DNA of 64,000 bases from Amphiura filiformis (Eukaryota > Echinodermata > Ophiuroidea > Amphilepidida > Amphiuridae): contig NC_092628.1 of the NCBI RefSeq assembly GCF_039555335.1, positions 68,780,706-68,844,705 of the forward strand, in the 5' to 3' direction. This document shows, piece by piece, positions 13,201 to 28,200 of this stretch. Both the position numbers and the translations under genes were made by a program. Every line of letters starts with the position of its first letter. Positions within the stretch are counted from its first letter, which is position 1. The notes below the pieces were generated by a model. It did no database searches. It was not told the DNA's origin and worked only from the letters and a program-made list of their open reading frames with translations.

Positions 13201-16200
13201 GGATTGATATAGAATGACGTACACACAGCTCAGGCCAACACCTATGTGGGCGTAAGTTGGGACTTTATAATGCAGTAACAAAAACAAATAATTCTCCTTA
13301 TTACAAGCTGATCATAGTATACTAATAGGTTTTCCTTTAATAATGAATGCAATATAAGGATTTTACTGTCACCAAAAATCACCAAGGAGATGAAAACTGG
13401 AATACACCTATTATTGGGTTCAGAGTTCTAAAGTAGTATGTCAAATCAGTAGAAAAAGACCTTAATAAGGTCCGCACACATGTGTTTGTCCTAGTGATAA
13501 ATGGAAGCTGAGACCTTCAGAGTACTTGCTTGGGAGAATGAGTGGATAGACGCATAAGGTCCGCACACGTGTGTTTGTCCTATTGATAAATGGAAGCTGA
13601 GACCTTCAGAGTACTTGCTTGGGATAATGAGTGGATAGATAGATGCATAAGGTCCGCACATGAGTGTTTGTCTTATTGATAAATGCAACCTGGAAATCTG
13701 GTGTTTGGCTATGGACTATACCAATAGACATAGCCATGTATGATTACCCATTTATTATGCAATGAGATGAAACAACTAAATGTTGCATTAATTTGTATGA
13801 TAAAGTTCATCATACCTTATGGATCTGAAATAAGAGATGTATCCCAACAAACACAACATTTTCGTTATTAAAACATTTTTACCAAAACCCAAAATGTATC
13901 CCATTTTAAATGTTTTAAAAACATTCTAGAATTGCTGGGATTCAAAATGGTTTTATGTAGGCAAAAGTCTGTGCTTGTATTTTTATGTTAATTTCTTACA
14001 ACTTTTGAAATATTTACAGCATTATTTCTGAGCTTGGAATTTCAGCCAAATAAGTAGACATGTAAAAGATGGAGGATAATTTAAATTTGAAAAAAGAAAT
14101 TATAAAAGAATAAAAGAATCATGCTATATACTCAGAGAAATGCCACATACAATTAAATTGCTTTACACTTTGAAGCAATGTACTTTTTTGTAAACATTAA
14201 AAGGACAATGTTTATATCTTAAACATATCTACTATCTAGGTTAGTCTGTTTACTTGTGACTTGATTTGTCTTTTATGTGTGTATACACGTAGAGGCAAGA
14301 TAAAGGCTGGACAAAATAGCTACCCATAATCCTCTGCAAAATTGATTCAAGCACGACTTTAACAACTTATAATATTGTATGGGAAATAACCAGGTAGTTT
14401 TTACTTACATTGCAAAATGTGTAAATCAATTAATTATGTCCTGTGTATGAATTATTGTTTTATATTACCCGGTGGTTTATTATTACTCAAAAGCTGAAAT
14501 AGCTAAATAGCATAAAAAGTGAATCAAACTCATATTTCAACCATTAAAAATCTTAACATTGACCATGGCCTGTGTGTGAGACTAACATATGGCTGACTGA
14601 TTTCTCTATGGTTGATGAGTATTGTTCAAATCATCTGTGGCCTTGGCTTGTGTGTGAGTCTACAACATGTAGCATATGGCCGAATGATTATGCCATGGTT
14701 GATGGGAAATCATTCAAAGTTTAGTGTGTCTAGTGATTGATCTTATAATGAGATTAGGACTTAAGATTGTGTAATGTTATCTTGTGTAGTGTGTTTTGTG
14801 AAACATGGAAATAAATGTGATTGTGAGGACAACATGCTTGTGGATTCAGTCTTCAAATTTACAAGAAAAAATATGATAAAAAAATGAAAGAAAAGGAGCA
14901 GTTGTTATCTTGAACAAATTTTCATCTTTACCCAGAGCAGCCAGCACACATAAATGTTGAACCCCACCCTCCCCTCCCCCAAAAAATATAGTGTATCTGG
15001 CCAGATTCAGATGTTATCTTCTCTAGATTAACATGTATGAAAAACAATGCCAATTGATGAAAAAACCTCAGCATATTGTTTCCATCCATAGTCTGTCTCA
15101 TCTCCGTTGAGAGTAACGCCATGTTGGATTTTGCAGGGGCAGATTCAAATCACATGTGCTAAGCTAGTCATGCGAGGCGAATACACCCGGGGTATACACA
15201 CATGTAGAAGGGCACTTTGTCCATAGGTTGGCGATGCAACCACTTAAACACATTGATTTGAGTCTGCCACAGTGAAATCCAACATGGTGTTACTCTCATC
15301 TTAAGATGAGATGCACAATAGCACGCTTAATATAAAAAAATTTATGTGTGAAGTTGGCAACTTCACACCACATATGCTTCATTATATTTATGGAGATCTC
15401 CGTGCAAGGATAAGTTTGTCACATAATCCATGTATTATGATATTGTCATTTCAAGACTTATTACCTGAGGTATTTATCTCTCTTTCTCAGAGTTTGGGCC
15501 AGATAGTTTTTTTGTATGGTCATGTTAAAAACACTAAATTATCTTATACTTTTACATATCAATTGATTTCTTTACAGCAATTTTGAAAGTGAGGGATTAT
15601 ATGTGGAGCATGTCTGCAAACAGTTGGCTGGACTAAGGGACCTGCTGATGACTCAACATGCAAGATTCACCATGGTCAGAATGGAGGTAGGATATCATGC
15701 TATCTAACTCATTCACTGATCTCGTCATCTTGTTTTTGTGTATACTTTTTTCTGTGATGGATCAAAACATATTGATTGTGTAAGCATCATTGGGATGATA
15801 AAAATATCAAACACTGTATAGTATTTATTTTTTTCAACAGCATGGCTAATAGTAATAAAAACATTTAATATCAATCAACTGCTGAACTGTCCAGCATTTA
15901 TGTAACAATGATATAATATAATAATAACAAAACTCAGGGGGATGATGCCCATCTCTGCCTCCAAAGCATTAGTCCACACTAAAAAATGCTGAGTCATAAT
16001 ATCCTGTGTATCCAGTGTATGCATTGTAGCTCTCAGCTTCCCCATTCCCCAGTTGTTTAACTTGATTGTTATTGTTTTATTTATGCAATATTGTACTGTA
16101 TTATTTTTGTTATAGTTTGACATTCTGTGTGAGACTTTGACCAAGCTACACACTCTCTGTGGAGACTGGTTGCAGAGACTACTTCAAGATACACACAGCC

Positions 16201-19200
16201 CAGACCGAGTTGGTAAGAGCATACATACTCATGTTGAAAGAGAAAACAAGATATCCAAGTGTAGATTTTTAAACTTTACTTCCATCTACTACTGTCGACT
16301 GCTTTGAGAAATTTGATACTTTTTATTTGATACTTTTTTTTAAAAATATAAAAAAAAACACTAAATGTTATTTAGTTTGTTACATGTTTCAGCAGCACTT
16401 CAGTGATTTATATTTTGACACTTTGTCTTTGATATTTTATTCAGGATCTTTGGCCAAACTGTTATGCAACGTATTAGAATTAAGGGTCAACTTGACTGGC
16501 AAAAAGGAAACACCAGTAGAAGATTACATGCAGCAATACATTCAGGTAAAATGTTATTTTATGTACCCTATGATGTGAGTGAATTAGCTATTCGTTAGAA
16601 TTTACAACTCTGTCTAAAATGCGCCAAGCTCTGTCTAAAATGCGCCAATTATGAGACGATAAGCCAAATTTCTCACTTAAGATAGCACAAATTTCCCACA
16701 ATTTCTCTTATGTATATCCTCATTTAGAAAAGTAAAATTTGTTTTCAAATGCCTAATTTCCCAAGAAGGAGCCCCTGATTTGCCCACTTTCTAGGTTGAA
16801 ATTGTGTTATTCACTAATTCTAATAGTGTTTGAAACCATTCCCTGACCATGATATATGAAGCATGCATGTATCAATCAAAGTCTACACTCCCCTACTCAT
16901 GTGCTCACATGTGAGGAACTTATCATTTGGGCATACATGTTCCTCAATTTGAAAATATGTACAATTACTTTAGTTTAGTGTTGTACAAATACAAATAGGT
17001 TTTTACCAATATTTTAAGAAACTCTGATCAAACAATCTGATGTAACAGTATTGTGTAGCATGTGTGTACTCAGTGTGTCTAGACAAACTTGCTTAGGTCC
17101 AAGGTCAAAAGTACACATGTACTATATTATCGTTTGTGAATTTACCGTAAAAGTTGTATGATTTTCACAAAATCTGTTTTCACACTGCAGTAATTAAAAA
17201 TATTTACTGTTTTTTTATATTGCTTATTCCAAGTTTTGATGCATGATTTTGCAGAATGAATAAACATTTTTATGAATTTTTAATTTTATGATAATGAAGA
17301 ATAGATTTCGGAAAAAAACATTACAATACTTACTTGGCTAATTTATACATGATCCACTTGCAGTTTTTCATTTTTCATGTTGCAAATTTAAGTTAGTTTG
17401 AAAATTTAAATTATGAAGATTAGTGTGAGAGTATCTTTCATAACAGGATTCAGTTGAAAAGTAGATTTTCATTTTGGCTTATGTTGTATTGTATGTTAAC
17501 ATTTAGAATTAACTGTATATTTGTGACGTGTCATGTCAAAAGCAGACACTTTTGGGCAGGTTATCAATTTTGAGGTTTTTACATATCTTAAATATAGAGA
17601 TATTTTGCTCCACAACGCCGTTTTCCCCAATGAAATAGGCCATTCCTAAGCGAAGATATTGAATTCGTAAGTTATGGTATTATAAAATTGGAAATTGAGA
17701 TATCGGCCTTTAAAAATATTATTGACAATGTTAAGAGCATGAGAGTAGGAATTATCTTGAAAAATGTCTCAAAAAATACCAGATGCCAGTTATATTCCAG
17801 TCTGAAACTATCAGACAATATTTTAAACAATAACATCACCAATTCGCAACAAACCCAAATTGTGAAAAAATCACCCCGGACAGATTTTTGGCTATTTCTC
17901 CATTTACGATCCTGCCCAAAAGTGTCTGCTTTTGACATGACACGTCACATTTATTCAAAATTATGATCATGGAATAATGAGGTGGTATTTTGATAGTTCT
18001 CACCACGTCTTGTATTTATGACTTATTAGAAGCCTTTATTGTTTTCCCTTTTTATAGGAGAGTTTAAAGCATGCCTATCATAGCCAGAAGTTGAGATTGA
18101 CCACTGAGCTGAATTTGAATGCTTACACTTCTCCAGTATCTGCAGAGATGGTAAGATCATCTTTTATTATTATCTGTACAGTACCTTTTCAAATCAACAT
18201 TGGAAACATTTGGAAAATCAGGTTATGTGCACCAGGTGCATACACAGCGTAATAAAGCATATGCGATCATAAGGTGTAAATTCACATCAAAGTAATAGCC
18301 AGTGACACACATTATGCAATGCGCAAAAGCGCAACTACAGGTAAATTAAGACATTCTTGTCCAAGCGGGAACAAGCATGTTGCGTCCATGTAGCGTACTA
18401 AGCGTGTACGTAATGTACTTAAGGTGCATGTATGCTTTCTTCTGTACCGCGATATCTGCACGTGTGTTTATTGCAGAGCTACTAGCGTTCATAATGTTCG
18501 AGATTGGCCAAGAATTACTTAATTTACCTGTAGCGTAAGAGCTGTGCCCATTATCTGTGTGATGATCTGGAATGTTATTATATACTGGGTCATCATAAAC
18601 AAATGGCAGCTGTCTTTGGAAAACTTTGATTTGAAAATATCTATAGTGCTTAAGAAAAGTAGTTCTGTTGTATACATGGGATATGCGAATCAGATCACTT
18701 GCATGAAGGTTATATCAGAACCCAACTAGGTTAGTAGTGAGGCAACTAGACCAATAATGTATTTTGTTTCTTGTGCAGGTAAATAAACTGATCATTAGTA
18801 TCCGAGATGAAGTAACAAGATGTACACAGTGCTACAATGAAGTTTTTAGCAGGTTAGTAAGAGTATTGTATGCTATATCAAAATTATTGTTATTCATTTA
18901 GGGATTCAATCACGTTTCACCGTTGTTCATCACCGATTAACAACTCGCGTTCGGCGTGTCTGCATGGTTTACTTCAGTAAACCACGCAGACGACGCGGAC
19001 GCAAACAACGAAACCAAGCTAAATATCGTCTAATTCTCATGATGCCTTCATTTGGAATATCCGTTTGTTATTGCCACTCGACTTTAACATCGGTGATTCC
19101 TATGTTGATAGCCTATCTGCAATAAAACAAAACAATGAAGCGGTTTAGCTGCTACTTTAATAACATTAAGAAAGTGTTTACGCATAAGTTCCAGTCATGA

Positions 19201-22200
19201 CGAATTTTACGCCCTTACGGGTAACACGTATGCGTAACCCTGTGTTCGCGTATAGGCTACTGGAAAAGTGTGGATTAATGACGGATAAACAATGCTTGGC
19301 TCCTGTATAAAGGAATAGGAAGAGTTGTTGAATCATTGTTGGTGTTCATGAAAAAACCTGCCTCTTCCAAATGCACCATTGGATCCACTTGAAATGACAA
19401 GATGTTTAAATATAAAGTATAAGTCATTTCAAGTGCATCCAATTCAAAAGGCAGGCATTTAACAACAAAAAAAAAACAGCGGATGGAGAACAATCATTTT
19501 GATATAGCCTGTTAGCTCTTGTGAAAATAAAACTACTGTTATGTTTGCTCTACTCAAGTCCGTTTTCTTATGTATTAGATAATTAGGAAGGAAAAAAGAA
19601 GTTGTTTTAGAATCAATATTGAGTTGGAAAAAAAACTGGCATATCATTTTTTGCTCAATTTTTTAACAACTGCAAAAGGTCCAAAATTGACAGAGCACTT
19701 ACATGTAGTGCTAAGTGGCAAATTTTATTTCACATAGCTAAGTGCATACATAGCTTTTTAGACTATATTTTCTGTTCTGATATTGATTTTTAGTTAAAAT
19801 ACCATTGAAGTGGAATATTGCTTGTACTAAATCCAAATGCTTGCTTGTATTATTGTACAAAAGAAATCTTGATGTTGTGTGTAGCCAAATGAAGATTAAT
19901 GCAGTACAACAATGTTACATAGTGCTGAAGTTCATTATCAGTGGTACAAACACAGAATTAATTTGTATATTCCTTATTTTTGTTGTTCTAGGTTTAATTT
20001 AGATGTAGGTGAACTAGCTATAGTTACATTGTATGATCTCTTGATGGTAGATGTCCTTATGGTGTGCCAACTTGCTGCCGAACAAGAACAGGTAGGTATA
20101 GGTTTGTCTGTTGGGTGTCTGTCTGTCTGTCTGTCTGTCTGCCTGCCTAAACTTCTTCCCCTTCTCTATATTCAGAATCAAAATAACGCCAGAACACCTT
20201 GCACATCTTAACACTAACCCAATCATAACCTTGAATCCTAATATAAACTGTACCTACATTACAAATCCACCTTTATATTGAGAGCATATCTCAAACCTTA
20301 ATCCTAACTCTAAAACACAAGGTTATGGATGCTAGTATGGAGTTATGCCAAATAATTATTCCAGTCTCCCAATTTCCTTCCATAACTTACGTTCTCGTCA
20401 TTTTTTTCTGTTCAATCTCCCAATCCACCAACCTCCACAATGTAAGTCGTGAGAACTTTGTTAAATTTGTACTTTCTCGATAAGATCTCATTTGTTGGAT
20501 TTCTTTCAGGATTTGGGTCATATAGACCAAGACTTACTAGCTCTAGCATATAGACTTAGCCAACTTGATCAAGAATGGAATTCATACATTCTACCACAGT
20601 AAGTATGAAAGAATACAGTAGTTTGATTACTTGAAATATTCAATTTTCAGCCTCTTTGATTTCCTGATTTTCCCCTGAAAGATCACTGCAGGGTTTGCAA
20701 ACAGTAATGAAGTAGCTCTTAGAAATAAATATGATAATGATTCTGGCTTATAATAGGTAGATCAGTTCTTGAAATTGATGCTAAAAATAGACAATTCCCA
20801 TCAAGTAATTGCCAAACATCAGCTAGTGCCATGAATCGGCTCTTATTACTGCTATGCTGTTAGTTGAATGGTGCTTTGACAAATATTACGTACTTCAAAG
20901 AAATCTGACACAAGTAACCCTTTCAGGATTTTTTGTGGCCAAATTTATGCATTTGTAATTATTTTCAGCCTGTTTTGAGATATTTTAGCCCAATTTCACA
21001 CTGTTTTTCAGGATTTTCTACTTTTTTTCAGGATATTTCTCATGCTTTGAATCACATCCCTGATGTATCCTATACCTTTTAATTTTGATTATTCCCTGCC
21101 CGCACTTCTTATCATAGTATCTGATATGTGTTGATGTTTTGTTTATTCCAGTGCTCAACAGTGGCGTCAGCCCCTGATGGAACAGACAAGGTTATGGTTA
21201 CACCATCTAACAAGAGATTTAACAACCATGGTTCTAAACAGTACTAACAGTGATAAGGTAATACAACTATATTGTGTCAGTCATAAATAAGAGTAAATGA
21301 TATAGATAGTTGTATCACAAAAGTATATTAAGTGACTGTTGAGAACAACTTTGAAAATTAGTTGCAAGGCTTGATGTTTGGAAGTGAAGAATAGTTTGTG
21401 AACAAAATTGAAGGATTTAACTTCATAAGAAGTTAGTCAGTGTAGTATAAGAAACACTTTTTAATCAAATGTATTTCATTTCATGAAAGGGCTTTGGCCC
21501 ATAAAAGACTTGAGCAAGGTGCATATTGTGTCAAGCAACCTGTAACAAAACTCAATCATCTCAATAGTGAACCTACAAGAGCTTATATTAGTAGAAAAGT
21601 GCATACTTATCACACCTATTTGGGATGAAATGTAACATGCATTGAAAAATGTGATCTCTCTTGTAAAAATAGTTTTTTTATTTGTCATCTGCAGTTCACA
21701 ACGATAGCTTTACCCATGGAATCGGCTCGTTTGCTGTCCAACCCATCATCCATGGCCCCACATTCATCTCAGAGAATCTGCCAATCTCCATGGTCTGCAT
21801 TCAGTAGTTTCCAAACCAAAGAGCCTCAGCAGCAAGCTGATGTGCCAGTGACATCCAATTCACCACAGCAAGTAAGTAGCAGGTTTGTTTACTTTCACAA
21901 AGCCTTACAATCGATCTTACAATTGATTTACCACAAGTAATCCCCTATTAAATCAAGCATCTGATCGATCGTAAGTCCTTGTAAAACAGGCTCTGAAATG
22001 AAATCAACATTCCAAATGAAGTTGAGAATATTAATATTATCTGTAACAAAACAGATTGGGATTTTAAATGAAAGGGTGAGAATAAATCCTGATTTTGTGT
22101 TTGCAGTACATTCCACAGGAGAGTGGAAGGGCCTAGAGAGAGACAGTAGTATCCTTAGAAGGGTTCAGGCAGTCAACATGTTTATCGAGAAAAATATTGA

Positions 22201-25200
22201 TCTCTATTTAGAAAGTAGACATGCCCAAATGAATACCCTATTATAATATGATACTTTTATTAACTTGTCACAGATGGCATCCCCTGATGAAGCTGGCGAT
22301 GCTCCACACAGACAACAAGAAGTGGAAATTGAAGCAGAGATTCACAGACAGCCACTGCCTTCACCTAGTACTAACATGCAAAGTCAAGCACCAGTTTTGG
22401 AAACCAATCCAAGTGAATTACTGGCACAAGATGAAGAACAACAGAAAGCTATGCTGAAGGAAGAACTTCTCCATGGAAGGAAAACCAAATTAAATCGGAC
22501 TTCATCTGCTCCAGATCTGACATGGATTGGACAAGAAAGCAGTATAGATAAAAGTTGCCAGGCTTCATCAAATACAAAGTTGACTCGGTCAGATAGTGCA
22601 CAAACAACATCCACAGATGAAAGCTTACAAGTAACAACATCTGCAGATGAGAGCTTACAAGTAATTGCTCGTCCGAGTAGACCCAATGTACATACATTCA
22701 CCAGCAGTGGAGATTCAGGTTTTGGAAGGGACAGATACAGCTCACAGGAAGATTTTGATCAAGATACTATGCTGACAGAATCAGGAGATAAAACTTTAGC
22801 ACAAAGAAGCTTGCATGGCAGGAGAACATTAAGAGACACTGAACAAAAGGAGCATTGTGATATTGCTGATAATGTAGGCATTTGTGAGCAAGTAGATAAT
22901 GAAGATGAAATCGGGGCCAAATATGAGATGAATAATAACAGTAAAGATACATCTCTTGAGAGTAAAGATGCATCTCTTGAGAACACAACCATAGATGATG
23001 AGCAATGTATAGGACTAGATTCATCCAGTGGCAAAAACCAAAGTATATCATGTGATTTGACACATGATGTGTCACCTGATGTTCTTTCAGATTTAAAGGA
23101 AAACAAACAGATGGACATTTCAAACAGTCATCCAGAAATTGTATCAACTGTAGCACCTGTTGTGGAAAATGAAATTTGTGATCAACAGGAGTCTAATGAA
23201 ACAAAACATACTATGGATTATGGAAAAACAAAACAGAACATTGATGTCACGCAAACCGAGGGCTTACAAATCAATTCTGAAATTGACAAAAAACAAAGTA
23301 CTACTGACCATTTCAAATCCATTCCAGCAAGTGAAGAACCTGTGAGTTGGTTAGACAGAGAACTGTTACGCACTGGAATATCTCCTATTAATGACGATGA
23401 CATTGCTATTAGTAAAATAGAAGAGGATATTACCCCAGTTCATGAATCCAAGACGGAATCGGTGGTACCTGAGATATGTCAAGATAAAGTCTTAGATGAT
23501 AAATCTGCAAGCCAAATTACAGGAGAATATCTGTCATGTCCTGATGCAGCTAATACCAGCAACTCTGTAGAGTGTCAAACTGATGAAGTATCTACTGATA
23601 CTTGTAAACTATTGGGTGTAAAAGAAGTTACGCCTCATGTCCATTCATCAACAGTAAATGCAGCTGATTCACCATTGAAAACAATTGTAGAAGAAGGGAG
23701 TACAATGCCAAGTGATCAAGAGACTGAAACAAGAACTGAACTTAAAAGCACATCCCCTCCAGCATTTTCAAATTCACTTCGCCATGCAGCTTCAGATTTA
23801 TCATCGCACATTCCAAGTACTGGGGCATTTTTAAGTGACCAAGTTTTGCAGAGTCCCGCTGTCAGACCTAAATATTACCCACAAAGACATTCAATACCAG
23901 GCCCTCAACATCACATGCCTAGAATTGATGGCACTGCCCAACCTCAGCAGCCTACTACCTCACTGTGCATCACCCCGTCCTCACATTCCACACCTATTCA
24001 ACACCAACGCTTTCACTCAACAACTCAAAGTCTTGAAGACAGTATCACAGCCAGTCTGGTGATGTCAGACCAGTCTGAAGAGGAAGAGCATCCGTATCTT
24101 GCAGTGTCCTGTAGTATAGTTGATGTCCTTGTCATGGTACAGCAGATGGTGTCATTCGTCTCGGAGCTTTGTCTTATTCTTTGCCCACTACCAGGGATGT
24201 CACAGGATACACAGGATATGGATGTGCCAGGACCACTGGGAGAGGCATATAGTGTGGTGGTGTGTCGAGATAGAGCTAGGAGAATGAGAGGAGAATTGCT
24301 GAACAGTATCACACAGGTAAGGTGGTAGTATTAAAGTAATTTAAAAATACCTAAGAGGAAGAAGGGTCCAACTCAAGGTTCAACTCCATGGAGTTCAGCC
24401 TTTTTTTCATGGAAACCATGATTAAGTGTTCTTGGAAGACTATTTAGAGAGTGGATTTGAGCTCTTCTTTCACACACAAGGAAGGACTGTCTGCTAGCAA
24501 TAAAATGCTGGGTCTAACTCATTTTTGTAAAATGGGAGAGTTGGACCCTTCTTCCACTTAGGTATTCAATTGAATCAGGGTTGTCAGTACAGTGCTCCAC
24601 TCTTTTGCTTTGTTGTCTACATTGGTTCGCTTTAAGTTCGGTAGTGACATCAATGTTTTTTAGCAGTTGCACTGACAAACAGCCCATATACGCTCTGCGT
24701 GATTAACTTTATTTGCAATGATACTGCATACTTCACTACCAAACTTGAGGCAAATCAAAATATAGAGCAATGTGTGCTTGAGTACTAGTCTAATCAATTT
24801 GCTCTTGTGAAAATAACACATGACATTCTAGTGGACAAATGCTTTTGTACTGTTTGTTCCAATTTACCTTTATGAAAACTCTGGAAGTTTATCCTTACCA
24901 CAGTTAAATAAATGTCCTACCTCAGTGTTATATGACATGAACCCTCCTATAACCAAACCCTCATATAACCATTGGAAGTGTTGACAGTGTATGTAGTTTT
25001 AGTCATTTTACAAGTGTATTTATCATCTGTTGATGTTTGTATTTCAGACTATGGCAAATACAATGGGATTATATGTACAGAATATCCTGGCAATAGATGC
25101 ATGTGCCACTCCACATGAAGATGCTACTAGACTTCTGTCAAGACAGGTGAGATAAAGGACATGATTGCTTGAGTCAACTAGTGGTATCAAAACATTAATC

Positions 25201-28200
25201 TTTTACACATAAGAAATTTTGTTTTGAGTGCGAGTAGACGTCTGGAGAAATGTGGGAAATTGTCAGTTTGTCAGGGCCTTATGTGCAAATCATGCATCAC
25301 TTGTGTATGGCATGCTATAGAACCCATTGAGCACCCAAATGATATGTATCATGATTTGATCTACTGAGGCCCAAGTTGTAAATTTCGTAAAAATTGAGTT
25401 ATTACCAGTTCTGCCTTGCTCAGTACATATTGATGTTGAAATCTGCACATCCCTGGCATGGCTAGTTACAAAGTTATGAACATGTTTTATTCATTTTCTT
25501 GAGTTTTTAAATTTTTTTTTGGCTCCATGCATTTGCATATATCTTAATTCCATTTTTGTTATCTTTGGTCTGATTGGATCAGATTATGTCACATATCATA
25601 TGTTTTATGTTCATCTATAGAACTCGAATCATAGAGTGACTTAGGTTCAGATGGCTAATATAGCGCCTTGGTGTGACAACAGCAAGAGCCCATTCCTGAA
25701 AAAGTGTTAAAGTTTTAGTTTACTTAAGTTGTTTGATCCATACTGGATTAGCCAATTAGAGGATGGTTGCTAGACTGAAGCGTTTTGAAGGTACTAGCTT
25801 TTGAATGACTCTAGTTTTACTGTCTGACCTATGATGTAACACGAAATCTTATATTTCATTTAGATTAATGAAGATTTGGAAGAAAGAAAACGTCTAACTC
25901 AGCTTGGAAGGTGTCGTCATGACAGAGCAGGCACAAACTGCAATTTGTATTTATTTAAAGATGCTGTTTTTCTTTGTGATCGCTTTGAGCCAATCACCCA
26001 AGAGGTATGATTTATGCAGTCAATTTGACCATCTAAGAGGCTAGAAATACACAGTTTTTAATTGTTATGAAAAATATCTCTTACCATGGTTTATATATAA
26101 CATAATTATGATGTATGTATCAATTGACAAAAAAAAGTTGTCACCTTTAAATAAACAAGCTATGTTTTATATAAAGGAGACTTTTTAAAGTCTCCTTTAT
26201 ATCGATATAATGAGATCTTTTAAAAAAGATCGCATTCTCTCCCTTCCTCATCTCTTTACCTTGTTCTCTTTCCTCTCTCTTCCTTCCTCCATTTTCATTT
26301 AATATGACCATATATATATAATGCTTGTCTACAGATGTGTGTGAGAATCAACAATACATGGTGTCTTTCTTGCCTGGTGCCTCATTTTCAAGGGCTCCTC
26401 CCCAAAGGTAAGCAGTAATAGTAATGACTTGTTTCAATCAGTTAGTGGTTATATACCAACTCTGACCTAACATACAGGGTATGGATATATGACTTTCAAT
26501 AATGTCATCTATATTGAGAATAGAAATGAGTTGAATGTCAACAGTATTCGATTTCAGGTTTGTTTTTTTCATATCAGTTACTAGTCTGTAAACAATAAGA
26601 AACAAAAGAATTTGAGCACTTTTCTACCAATAACTTGAAAATAAGAAACAAAGAATTTAAACATTTTTTCTACCAATAACTTTCCTGGTATTTGACTGTG
26701 GGACTAAGTAGACTTTCAAATCCTTGAAAGTACTTATTAAAAAGAGGGTTATTTAATCAATAAATAACAGTGGAACTATGATAATCTCTATTTAATCCTG
26801 TGTAAGGCAGAGAACTTATTGGCCCATTACTCGAATAGCAATTTGTAAAAATATCATGGTATAATTTACAAAATTATCCATATCTTGAAAGTATTGATGC
26901 TATTTATATAATTTTGGTATTGTCTAGTGCTTACATTTTTATTCAAACCAAGAAATGTCAAAAATGCAACTTGTTCCTGGTTTTGTCAGAGCGGGTCATA
27001 TAAGTTATGTATAATACAAACAATGGTTATATGAGGAATGCATTTAAGAATTGGGAACAATTTGACCAGCCTGAAGGAGGATATAGCCAGACAAAAATGC
27101 ATTGTTATGTGCTTAAAGGAAGGTGACCTGATATATTTGGAAAATCAAATTCTTTAAAACTTATGTATAACATAAAATGTCATCCCTTTCAAGCACTCAT
27201 GCAAAAAGAACATGTAAATGTTTTTTGTAAATGGAATTACCGACATTTATACAGCGTGATATTGGTCTACAGTGTTTTAATTAATGATAATCATCATGAT
27301 CATGTAATATATTGATTTCAAGTGAAAGGCTATATTTTTCTCATAAACATATTGAAATTAGAAGTTCCAACTCAGTGTATTTCCGAAGATATCATCAAAA
27401 AACTGCCTAATTAGTCTCAAATGTGGTATACTATATTTGAGACTAATTCGACAGTTTTTTGATGATTTCTTCAGAAATATACCGATTTGGAAAGCCAAAT
27501 TTCAATATGTTTATGAGAAAAATATGAGCTTTCATCTGATACCAAAATCAGCATTTTGATGAGGTAAAGTGGGGAATGAGATTGTCAATCAGGTTACCCT
27601 TTAATTGAATTTTATACAAAATTAAAAAAATTACACTTAAACATTGTGTCATGTTATGTAAGATTTTGTGTACTCAAGTGCCATTCACATTTTTAAAACA
27701 ATGTTTATTTTATTTTTGTTTGATAGATCTACTTGAAGAGGGTTCAGAAATACTTGGTGATTTACCCTTTGACCTGACCCCACACAGTGATCCTGAGTAC
27801 ATTGCTACTGTCATGGAAACTCAAATCAAGCTACTTGCTCACAAGGTGAGAAAATAAATGTTATATGTTGACACTATGTCACTATGATTACAAGTCTGTA
27901 AACCAATTTTACTTTGTCATTGTACCCTCATTAGAGTTCACTTTAATACTTTATGTATAATATAAATGGTATGTGCACCAAAACACTCCCCAGGAGCTAT
28001 TGGCACAATAATTGTGACCAAAGCACAGCTAAGTATATTGGTCAATATTGATAATGATGTACGTACGATGTTATTGCAGCAGTCACATTGCATACATGAC
28101 AGTTTTTCGTCATAATTTCTTTCAGTTAAACCTATTCCTTGCACAAGGTCTGGAGGTACTCATGAGTAATGAGATGCCAGGATGCTGTATGGCTGTAAGA

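Noticed and set aside
22384..23156. Minus-strand frames opposite exon 13
   Set aside because: Shadows of a long, stop-poor exon on the other strand.
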